Notes under the pieces: generated by a model
What the model was told of the DNA's origin: nothing
Database searches by the model: none
What the model saw: the letters and a program-made list of their open reading frames with translations, nothing else
Shown here: positions 9,836 through 17,698 of the stretch, in pieces
How the letters are laid out: each line of letters starts with the position of its first letter
Position numbering within the stretch: the first letter of the stretch is position 1
NCBI GenBank assembly: GCA_033297205.1
Contig: MU859420.1
Coordinates: 1 to 17,769, forward strand
From: Pseudoneurospora amorphoporcata
Taxonomy: Eukaryota; Ascomycota; Sordariomycetes; Sordariales; Sordariaceae
DNA: 17,769 nt
Direction of reading: 5' to 3'
Translations under genes and position numbers: made by a program

Positions 9836-10112
9836 TTTGTGTATCGGTGTGTCCAGATCGATGTGCTGTCGATGGTTGATGATTTGTCACGAATTTCAGA
9901 AAAGCGCTCTGTGCTGTGACTAGAGCAACGAAATTTGGCGTGGTTGCCTGGTGCAGTGTTGCTAAGGATGATGGGTGTCAAATTGGGAGTCGCAGTTTCC
10001 GGTCTGGCAATAAAATGCATTCAATCGAAATGGAATGTCAGCCTCAAGGGGCCTGGGCGCTGCGACTTCAGGCTGTGGCGGCCCTTCGCCCGAGAACAGA
10101 TTTGTTAGGGCG

Positions 10113-10140
10113 CACGTGACGTCCGCTCGCAGAAACCAAT
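10113..10140. promoter_or_regulatory. E-box/CRE-like composite and CCAAT upstream of the RBM39-like gene
   Basis: CACGTG at 10113-10118 overlaps a TGACGTC at 10117-10123, and CCAAT on the plus strand lies at 10136-10140. They sit about 280-305 nt upstream of the ATG at 9835. Such motifs bind bHLH, bZIP and CBC/NF-Y factors in fungi. Their clustering is suggestive; function is not shown. Confidence 0.4.
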
Positions 10141-10339
10141 CGGTGCCAATTCAGGTTGGGTTGGGCTACAGTAAATGACGACCAAAGCGCTATATATCAG
10201 GCCCAAGTTCAAGGTTTTCCTGTAGAGCTAAGAACAGCCACCAAGGTGCAAAACGGTGATATCAACCTGGAACTATCAGCACGCATGACAGACACTTCTC
10301 TGGATGGCAAGATTCCATTTCACCTTGGTACTTCCAAGG

Positions 10340-10365
10340 CATTCCTATTAACCATTCCTATTAAC
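10340..10365. repeat. Perfect 13-bp tandem duplication
   Basis: The unit CATTCCTATTAAC occurs twice back to back. Just upstream, CCTTGG and CCAAGG form a small inverted repeat around a 5-base loop at about 10323-10339. Confidence 0.9.
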
Positions 10366-10825
10366 ATTAGGGGGTATTGACCAACGACCAAAAAAAAGCA
10401 ACACATGATATCCATGATGATTCCCCCTTGCTGCCAGCCCAGTCCAGTCCAGTCCAGCCAAACCCAACAGCTAGACGCCCCATCCATCCCCCTTCCTTGG
10501 CCTATCAACCAGCCATCGACCAGCCCAAACAGAAGCAAAAACCCCTTCCCATTTACTTTTCTCTGTGTTTCCCGTGCTGCCTGCCTGCTCAACCCATGAT
10601 AAGAGATTTCCTGCCCACCCTATTGCGTATGTACGACGTCGATACTTCGTGAATCCTATTCTATGTACATATCTCACTCTTTTCCCGTTTTCTTTCATTA
10701 CAAAATGGTGGTTTTTAAATCAAGGTGTGTACTCCAACGACGACGCCTTGCAAAGGTGTAGTCGGGCTGCGTGAAGAAAAGCGTGTCCGAACTCGAGACT
10801 CTAAAAGTCCACCTGGCAAAGGCAC

Positions 10826-12005
10826 TTAGTTCGTCTTGGTGTTGTACACAAGCTCGGTACCAAAGATCTTGTCCCAGAAGGCGCTGGTGACTCCAAAGCC
10901 GTTCTCGTAGTCGAGGAAATGGTGAGCAAGGTGGTACTTCTTGAGCGCCTTGTAGTAGGCGGGCAGGTTCTGGTGGTGGAGGAAGTAGTGGGTCATGTCG
11001 TAAAGGGTGTAGCCGAAGACACCGCCGCAGAAAGCGGCCGTGGCGGCGTACCAGTTGTAGAACAGGATGGCGTGGGCAAACTTCCAGAAGGGGGCAGCCA
11101 GAACAACGAAGAGAGTAGGCGGCATGACGAGGCGGTACTTGTCCATGGGCAGGTAGTGGTGGATGCCGTGGAGGAGGAAGTGGGCAGTGATGGCGACGCG
11201 GTTGTCGGGAAGGTAGCTAGAAAGAAACGGGTTAGTACTCGTGTTTCAACTGCTGCGCTGAATGGTGTAGGAATACTCACTCATCAAGGTGGAACAGGAA
11301 GCGGTGCATGATGTACTCGATCAAAGTCCAAAAACAAAGACCAAATCCGAAATAGCCAGCCACAGGAGCAACGCTGCCAAAGCCCGAGAATGCGACGTAG
11401 ACAACGTACGAGATGGGTGGCCACCAGACAACAGGAATCAACCACCAGGGAGTCTTGGACAGAGGCTCGAGGAAGTTGCCAAACAAAGGCGCAGACTCTC
11501 CTCCTTTGTAGTGGCGCGGACGGTGAACTTGATCAAGGTAGAAGTCCTTGGAGAAGCCACCTGTCCAGATCTGCATGAACAGCGGCTTGTTCAGGTCGAG
11601 GAACTTGTGTGTCTTGTAGTCGGCGTTGTAGTCGGTGTCCTTGCTGAGGTCCTCTTCGCAGGACATACCCGTCCGAGGATGAACCCATTGCTCTTCTGTT
11701 CCGTTGTCGCCGCCCTTTGCCTTTCCGTTCGCCGAAGCACCGTTTCCTGATTCGAGGAATCCTACCAGCGACTCGTCGAGGACTTCGTATGCGGCGTCCG
11801 AGTGGGTATGCGACGCCCCGTCCTTGAGGATGGCGCCAATGTCTTTGCCGGCCCAGTCGAGGACCAGATTAGCACCGCCGGGGTGAGAGTCGAGGAAGTC
11901 GGTCACGTCGTAGACATTCTTGCCAACAGTGACATAGCAAGACTTTGCCGAGTTGTGCGATTCGACCTGGTCGATGGTGAAGGTAGGGAGAGTTGCGCCC
12001 GGCAT
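10826..12005 (-). CDS. scs7: Sphingolipid fatty-acid alpha-hydroxylase, Scs7/FA2H family, 371 aa, two exons
   Basis: Exons are 12005-11281 and 11216-10826 (stop TAA). The 64-nt intron starts GTGAGT, has TACTAAC and ends CTAG, and it falls inside an Asp codon next to the first His box. The family is an ER membrane enzyme that 2-hydroxylates the very-long acyl chain of ceramide, using electrons from its fused cytochrome b5. Residues about 5-85 are the b5 domain, with HPGG at 41-44 supplying one haem ligand and His68 in HTHSDAA the probable second. Hydrophobic membrane segments lie around 186-230 and 271-315. The di-iron hydroxylase His clusters are HRFLFH (234-239), HFLLHGIHH (254-262), HYFLHH (318-323) and HLAHH (337-341). 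Length is close to that of yeast Scs7 (384 aa). The ATG has an AACCATGCC context. The family call is firm. The gene is divergent from het-c and separated from it by 1.44 kb. Confidence 0.96.
11217..11280 (-). other. Intron of scs7 (64 nt)
   Basis: On the minus strand it starts GTGAGT, carries GTACTAAC and ends TTCTAG. Removal joins HRFLFHLD to DYLPDNRVAITAHFLLHG in frame, the normal continuity of the hydroxylase domain. Confidence 0.94.
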
Positions 12006-12171
12006 GGTTGCTGTATTGCTGTCGCAGGATGCTATGCTCTCTGCAATGTGAAGGGCAGCGTCTCTTGGAGTGCTGGGGTATTTGGTATGGGATTCTCTCG
12101 CTTCTCGCTTATAACTTTTTCAGTCCAAAAGACGAGATACGGGCTACCTCGCAGCGGGGATGTTGAACAGC

Positions 12172-12179
12172 TTATAAAA
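12172..12179. promoter_or_regulatory. TATA-like element in the scs7/het-c divergent region
   Basis: TTATAAAA on the plus strand contains palindromic TTATAA, so it could serve either strand. It is about 167 nt upstream of the scs7 ATG and 1.27 kb from het-c, so scs7 is the more likely user. Weak evidence from consensus only. Confidence 0.3.
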
Positions 12180-13067
12180 GGAGGGACTGGAACCTCAGAC
12201 ACCAGACTGGAGCATAAAAAAGCAATAGTAAGTACGGAAAAAGGGGTTGTTGTTGAGAGTTACCTTTATAGGACCCGCGGAGAGGGAAGGGAAGTCGTGG
12301 TTTGCGTGTTGAGAACGGACGACTTTTCGAGCCCGAACTTCAGGGGTTCCCAAGTTCCCGGGGCGCGCGACAGCTGTCACTCGCTGCTGTGGTCCCCGGC
12401 ATGTCCATACACGGAATGCGCGTAAAATCGGTCAGCAGAGGGTGGCGTTATCCGATGGTGCCGGTGGGTCCGCCAAGACGGCGCAGGGCAGAGAAATCGA
12501 ACTCTTTTCTGTTTCTCTGGAGAAGGAGCGAGGAACTCGTGATCGGCATTGTTTTCGCTGCATCCTGCCTGGATCTTGTCTGGATCTCGTCTCTCTGAAA
12601 CGCTGGCGATGGGTTGGTAATCGTGTTATCGCGTCCCACTTGTCGGTCGGGAGCGGTGCCTGCCGATTGCCATTCTCCCCAGGGATTTTGGCGGGGCAAG
12701 GTGGTGAGCAAAGTGGGCACAAGTTGTGCAATTCTCCGTCGGAGGGTTTCCTTTTGTTGCTTCATGTGACAGTGTTTTGCAAAGTGCGACCATGCAGATG
12801 GAACCGCATCGAGTTATTTTGGATGGATGGGAAAGCAACATGTCCAACGGGATTGATAGCGTAAAGTCATTTGGATTCAACATTCAAATCAAACCTTCAG
12901 ATGAACAACAGCATGACTTGCAACTCAATGAGGAATGCACGGCACTCTTGGGAACTGCGCAAGCAACCGCTTTGAAGCGGCGTTGAATCCCGAAAAGGAC
13001 TGGGAGAGCATTCGTTCACAAGGAAAGCACCTGCCTCGGGTGCAGTTGCGACTTGGATGTCAAAATC

Positions 13068-13075
13068 TGACGTCA
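13068..13075. promoter_or_regulatory. Perfect CRE palindrome TGACGTCA upstream of het-c
   Basis: The full 8-bp CRE consensus lies 372 nt upstream of the het-c ATG. In fungi this site is bound by ATF/CREB-type bZIP factors. An 8-bp match can occur by chance, but the position is promoter-proximal. Confidence 0.4.
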
Positions 13076-13196
13076 AGGGTTCTCCTGCTTGGACTGCTTG
13101 GCGCTACTTCTTGATCAAGCTCAGCTCAAAAAGTCCTGTAATCTGCTCACTGGACACTCTTTCCAACTTCATCTTACTCTGTCTTCCAAGTTCCCT

Positions 13197-13201
13197 CCAA
13201 T
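13197..13201 (+). promoter_or_regulatory. CCAAT box upstream of het-c
   Basis: CCAAT on the coding strand lies about 246 nt before the ATG. It is followed by a pyrimidine-rich stretch at about 13299-13316 of the kind often seen near fungal transcription start sites. Confidence 0.35.
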
Positions 13202-13322
13202 TGTACTTCTCCAAAGACGTCCGCGAGACACACCTTTTGCCCACGCAGATATAGGTAGCTGAGTCACGCGCCTCTTTCAAAGTACAGCACCTAGCTACAT
13301 CTCTCTGTCTCTCCCTCGGCAA

Positions 13323-13367
13323 ATGCTACAAGACATTTTCACCTCTTACACTACATCTGAAAATTGA
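13323..13367 (+). CDS. Possible uORF in the het-c leader (14 aa)
   Basis: ATG at 13323 opens a 14-codon frame (MLQDIFTSYTTSEN) that ends TGA, 79 nt before the het-c ATG. It matters only if transcription begins upstream of 13323, which the pyrimidine-rich stretch just before it makes plausible. The start context is ordinary (GCAAATGC). No homology is claimed. Confidence 0.3.
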   Translation: MLQDIFTSYTTSEN

Positions 13368-13446
13368 GCAAAGACTTGACTTTATTCGTTTGCGCGCGCA
13401 TCATCCACCACCAAAACACCCGGAGCTACACACTGAGTCGCACACA

Positions 13447-16445
13447 ATGGCGGGTCTCAGGATAGGCTGGGGCAGCGTCTTTCTGGCTCTGGCTCTTGTC
13501 CTGGTCGTTCTCCCCGACAAGGCCGCAGCTTTCGGTGCTGGCAACATTCCCTCCATCGCCCAGGTCGAGGGCCACAATTGGCGACATGGCGATATCGAAG
13601 ACTTGCTCAAGACTCTGGCCTTCATCAACGGCAAAAAGTGGACCACCATGATGGTCGGGCGCACTTACTTTGGTAACTGGCTCAGAGACTACTCCCAGGC
13701 TATCGATGTCGGCAGCTTGAAGGGAGTTAATGCGCCTACCATTCGCATCATTGTAAGTCTTCGATCCCATTAACGCCACGCTCAGCTTTCATCCCATCCA
13801 CTGACTGTTGTCGCTAGGTGTGGGTTCTTTCCTTCCTGGCCCATGGATACGCTACCGAAGAGTTCGAGGTTACCGAGGAGCGTCTGGGCGTTTACAGACC
13901 CGAGGAACACATCGACAACCCTCTTGGCTACGCAGATGGAAAGGATGCCCGCGAGTATGACCCAAGACTACGAGGACCGGTAGACCCCCGAGAACTCCAA
14001 ATCGATCCAAACACCGGTATGAAAAATTATATCGCCAACGAAGCAGCGGCTGGAGAACCAGGCGGCTGGGGAACCACCAGTGCCGGCTATATCCGTTACA
14101 GTTTGCAGCGGTGCATTCATTTCGGTCGTCTGTATACCAGCGGCTCTCATGGCAGAGGAAAGGAGTCTGACCTGTGCGAGGCCTTGAGGTGCTTGGGCCA
14201 GGCCCTTCATACCCTCGAGGACTTCTCTGCCCACAGCAACTACTGCGAATTGGCCTTAATCGACATGTATCAAAACGAAACCGGTCGCGAGAGTCAAATC
14301 TTCCCCCACGTTGGCACAGCTACTCGGACATCACTTAGAATGAGGAATGGACACATCAAGTCGGTTTGGCCCTTGGTCACGGGCACCTTTGGAGGAGTCG
14401 ACTTCCTGCACTCTGTATTGGGCGAGGCCACCGATCACTTTACCCAGTCCGAGGTTGACGAAATGGATATTGCGCTCCTAAATGCTGAGCAACTGACCAA
14501 GGGACCCGGTGGTGGTGGTTCCTCGCGCAGTGGCGGCCTCAGCCTCTTTGGCTTGAGCTTGGGCGGCTCCTCTGGAAATGACGGGGACTTCATCTCCCTT
14601 GTTTCCAAGCTTCCCGGTGTCGGTGACAACTATGCCAGCACAGCCCGTAGCCTGAAGGCTGCCTCTGAAGCCCAAGAACAGGAGAACAGCAGATCTGCTG
14701 GCAATGTCAATGTCGTTCCTGGCATGAGCCCCAACTTCGACCCCGTCAAGACTGTAGCCAAGATCTACCCAATCCTCGAGTTCCGTGACAAGATTGTCAG
14801 GACCATCAACAACATGATTGAGAAGATCCCCGGCTTGGAAAGCCTTCTGGAGAAGATCAGCGAGACTTTGACGGCTTTCATCCTTGGCTTGCTGGCTCCT
14901 TTCCTACGTCCCATCATCAACCAGATTACCCAAGTGTTGAAGGAGGGCTCATCTGGTGTAATCGCGACCAGCGCAGAACAGCAGTTCGAGCCGTGGAATA
15001 ACCCTCGGTGCGACAATCCCACCCACTCTATGCTTTCCAAGGACCATTTTACCAACGTCCTAAACTCGTGCGCTGGCCGTGTGGCTGCCACGATCCTTCA
15101 ATACGTCGTCCCGTAGGTCTTCTCTCCTGTCTTCGCCCTCTATCTCGCTTCGCTAACCCTCATAATCAGGCGCATCGTTTACGCATGGGAGAATCCTGGT
15201 GTGCCCGACTACGAGGTTATCAACGATGTCCTCCGTGCTTTCCACCATCCCGCCGCCGTCGACCCCAACATTGAGATCCAGCGCATGATGTACGACACGG
15301 TTAAGCAGTGGCGTGAGGAGGTCAAGCACAAGTACGATCTCGAGAGAGTGCTCTCATCCGAGTCTGTTAAGCAAGGCCTCAATCACATCCTGAACGGCCA
15401 GCCTACTAACCGCGGCCCTGGTGGCGGCCACACCTCCTGTGGCGGCGATGGTGGTCACGGTAAGGTGGCTGGCTCTCTCTGGAGCAAGATCCAAACTCGT
15501 GATCTAGACACCTCTGCCCCTAGCGGCGGCGGCGGAGGTGGTGGTAGGTCCTCCTCCTCCACCGGCCACAAGTACGGCTACTCCGCCTCCTCTTCTCACC
15601 ACGAGGTTCCCGCCCACGGCGAGGCAGCCTCTTACTTCTCCTCCGCCGACCCACGCCCTGCCTCGCCGCCATCAGGTCGCTACTACGGCAGTCGCCCTTC
15701 TTCCTCTGGCTACGGATCCTCCGCCTACGGTTCGGCCCGTCCATCACCCGGCCCTGCGTCCTTTGGGTACCACCATGGCGGTCACCAAGCGTATGAGGGC
15801 AGCAGCGGCTTTTCTTCACAGCCATCATACGGGGGATCTTCTGGCCCATCATACGGCGGGTCTTCCCAACCCAGCTACGGTTCCCAGTCTTCCTACCCAC
15901 CTCAACCTTCCTACGGCGCTCACCCCTCCCAGCCATCCTACGGCTCCCAGCCTCCCTATGGCGGGCCCCCCCACAGCCCCTACGGCGGTGGACGTCCTCC
16001 CTCTCCTCCTCGTCCCCCCGGTTACGGCGGCGGTTACGCTGGTTACTCAGCTGGGCCCCCTCCCAGTCACGGTGGCTACGGCGGCTACGGCGGCGGTTCA
16101 CCAGGTGGTGCCCCTCCCTACCCCCATGGTGGTCCAGTCGGCGGTGGTGGATCGGCTCCCTACCCGCACGGTGGAAGGGCCGATGCGTATGAGAGGAATT
16201 ATGATCAGCATTATGAAAGAGACGATCGACGTGGTGGTAGGGACGGGAGGGGGAGGAGAGGAAGTCATGGAAGTAGGAGCAGCAGCGAGGAGCGAGATGG
16301 AAGAGGATACCCTGGCCAAGGGTCTAGGGGAAGTGGTCATCATGGTGGTGGTGGAGGAGGGTACGGAGGAGGATATGGTGGTGGCGGGTATGGTGGTGGG
16401 TACGGAGGCGGATATGGAGGTAGGGACGAGCATCGGAGGTATTAG
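13447..16445 (+). CDS. het-c: HET-C heterokaryon incompatibility protein, 958 aa, three exons
   Basis: Exons are 13447-13752, 13818-15112 and 15170-16445 (stop TAG). The chosen ATG has ACACAATGGC context; upstream in-frame codons have no ATG. Residues 1-28 are a signal peptide (hydrophobic core VFLALALVLVVLP). The HET-C domain spans about 29-610. Within it HTLEDFSAHSN (233-243) carries a His-x3-Asp-x3-His pattern, a Gly/Ser-rich insertion lies at about 330-360, and a hydrophobic amphipathic stretch is at about 425-480. Residues about 614-958 are Gly/Ser/Tyr-rich: PSYG-type repeats (about 751-800), an Arg/Asp/Gly segment (about 870-919) and a GGY tail (about 927-951). Known of the family: in N. 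crassa HET-C (966 aa) sets vegetative compatibility, alleles differ in a short variable domain, and unlike HET-C proteins associate at the plasma membrane and, with the linked pin-c, trigger growth arrest and cell death. Identity is very secure; the allele type cannot be read here. Confidence 0.97.
13753..13817 (+). other. Intron 1 of het-c (65 nt)
   Basis: It starts GTAAGT, has CACTGAC as branch site and ends CGCTAG. It falls between codons and joins PTIRII to VWVLSFLAHG. Confidence 0.95.
15113..15169 (+). other. Intron 2 of het-c (57 nt)
   Basis: It starts GTAGGT, a less common donor, has GCTAACCC and ends ATCAG. It splits a Pro codon and joins QYVVP to RIVYAWENPGVPDYE. Without splicing, a TAG at the junction would end the protein at residue 534 and remove the Gly-rich tail. 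Confidence 0.94.
15819..15965 (+). repeat. PSYG-type coding repeats in het-c
   Basis: Imperfect repeated codons encode Pro-Ser-Tyr-Gly units separated by Ser, Gln and Gly (protein residues about 751-800). The repeat is part of the coding sequence and a likely site of length variation between alleles. Confidence 0.85.
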
Positions 16446-16874
16446 TCGGGCTATGACTTGATGATGTGTGAATGAGTAACGGGAAAAGATGGGTGGAGCT
16501 GTAGGGTTGAATGAGTTGGAAAATGGCACATGAGGTTTACGACTGCGTCGTATGGTGAGGCTCGCTGTTTCTTTGGTTATGATACCATTCCTTTTCAATA
16601 CGCTTTATGTTATTACAAGTATGATTATTGTGCCCCGCATATCTGTGAAATGAAGAACATGACGGTGTAGGAAGAACAGAATATGAAGGGTTTTGGCTCC
16701 TTATCCTCGGTATCTCGGTTCATCCCGTGCTGAACTGGAGGTTGTCAAGAAGTGGAATGCAAAGGGACAGAAAGAGTCTCGAGTGTCGTTTTTATTGTAA
16801 TCGCTTCAGGGGTTGTCGACTGGAAACTGCGAAGGGATTGTATGTGAAGTGGCAAGGGTCGATGTAAGTCGAAG

Positions 16875-16890
16875 CCTAGACTAGTCTAGG
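16875..16890. repeat. Perfect 16-bp palindrome
   Basis: CCTAGACTAGTCTAGG is its own reverse complement. Flanking GTAAG (16864-16868) and CTTAC (16892-16896) extend the symmetry with a small offset. It lies about 430 nt after the het-c stop. It could be a protein-binding site or a chance palindrome. Confidence 0.9.
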
Positions 16891-17145
16891 TCTTACCCTG
16901 ACAAGTATTGTAAGCCCTGGTTCGCTGATCGACCACAGGCAAGTTCCGAGTGGCCTAGCCGGCCATTATTTTCAACCCTGTAGGGCTGGTCTCCAAATTG
17001 GCCGTACGGTGGCTTACGTAGTTTAGGCATTGTACCTACCTATCAATATATGTCAAGACTCAAGAGTCCTGGTTCTCCACATCACTGTTTGACGAACTAA
17101 CTGTCTCTCGCTCAATTATCTCCATGTCCCTCTCGCTTGCTTGTT

Positions 17146-17179
17146 CATGTTGGTTCTGACCAGACTGGAACCCAACATG
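17146..17179. repeat. Imperfect inverted repeat (11-12 bp arms)
   Basis: CATGTTGGTTC and GAACCCAACATG are complementary apart from one bulged base, around an 11-base spacer. A transcript could form a hairpin. There is no following T run, so I do not call it a terminator. Confidence 0.75.
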
Positions 17180-17452
17180 AAACAACAACAAACAGGCTAC
17201 ACTAGGTACACTAATTCAGGTCGAAGGCTCGAAGCAGGGTAGGATGAATCAAAATCGTGATTCGTGAAAAAGCCGTTAACGACGCACGATCAGCAGTTAG
17301 TTAAGGTACCCGACCGCCAGCAAGAATGGTGAATGATGATGACGATGAACGCAGGCAGCCCTACAAGTAAAGCGCTTAAAGGTAAGGTAGGTAGAAAGTG
17401 GAAGAGGTCAACGTACATGTACTGCACAAGTAAGTAAGTACGATGATCCATT

Positions 17453-17485
17453 CATACGGCCATACGGCCCGGCCCGGCCCGGCCC
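17453..17485. repeat. CATACGGC duplication followed by (GGCCC)4
   Basis: CATACGGC occurs twice in tandem (17453-17468) and runs into four GGCCC pentamers (17466-17485), making a very GC-rich island. Confidence 0.9.
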
Positions 17486-17670
17486 GCTGTCCGCTGAAGG
17501 GCGCCAATTGAACCTCAATGGTTGCTGGGCGGTGCGGCGGTGCCCGTCTTGTCGACGTCGACGTCGAAACTCAACTGGTTACCGACTACCGAGCGAGCCC
17601 TTTGACGGACTAGAACATGACTGGACCCTGAAAGCATTCATTATAGGGAAAAAGATTGCCGCAGGGAGAA

Positions 17671-17698
17671 GGGGGGGGGGGGGGGGGGGGGGGGGGGG
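17671..17698. repeat. G28 homopolymer
   Basis: A run of 28 G followed by CGGGCG. It can form a G-quadruplex, and its exact length is not reliable in most sequencing data. Confidence 0.95.

Larger units (their letters stand above)
9836..10825. other. Intergenic: promoter side of the RBM39-like gene and 3' side of scs7
   Basis: Both flanking genes are on the minus strand, so this holds the 5' region of the splicing-factor gene and the 3' UTR of scs7. Short open frames here lack supporting starts. Two small repeats are visible: a perfect 13-bp tandem duplication at 10340-10365 and CCAGT units at about 10439-10457. Confidence 0.65.
12006..13446. other. Divergent intergenic region between scs7 and het-c
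   Basis: This 1.44-kb region is shared by two genes transcribed away from each other. Overlapping open frames on both strands (for example 12442-12864 plus) begin at non-ATG codons and look spurious. It contains the TATA-like element near scs7, and a CRE, CCAAT, pyrimidine-rich leader and uORF near het-c, listed separately. Confidence 0.7.

Noticed and set aside
9295..10020. 241-codon minus-strand frame overlapping exon 1 of the RBM39-like gene
   Set aside because: It is the +1 frame of the RS-region coding sequence. The correct frame gives RS, RRM1 and proper joins.
12726..12986. 86-codon plus-strand frame between scs7 and het-c
   Set aside because: It starts at TTG and shows no splice links or recognisable features.
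13390..13446. N-terminal extension of HET-C by 19 residues
   Set aside because: The extension starts at a TTG and would put a His/Pro-rich stretch before a clear signal peptide. The ATG at 13447 has good context.
15520..16101. 193-codon minus-strand frame antisense to the het-c tail
   Set aside because: Arg/Ser-rich peptide produced by the complement of Gly/Tyr/Ser codons; no start context or splice support.
15538..16461. Long plus-strand open frame of 307 codons overlapping het-c exon 3
   Set aside because: It is the alternate frame of the Gly/Ser/Pro-rich tail. GC-rich repetitive codons suppress stops in other frames, and the het-c frame is fixed by intron joins and family similarity.
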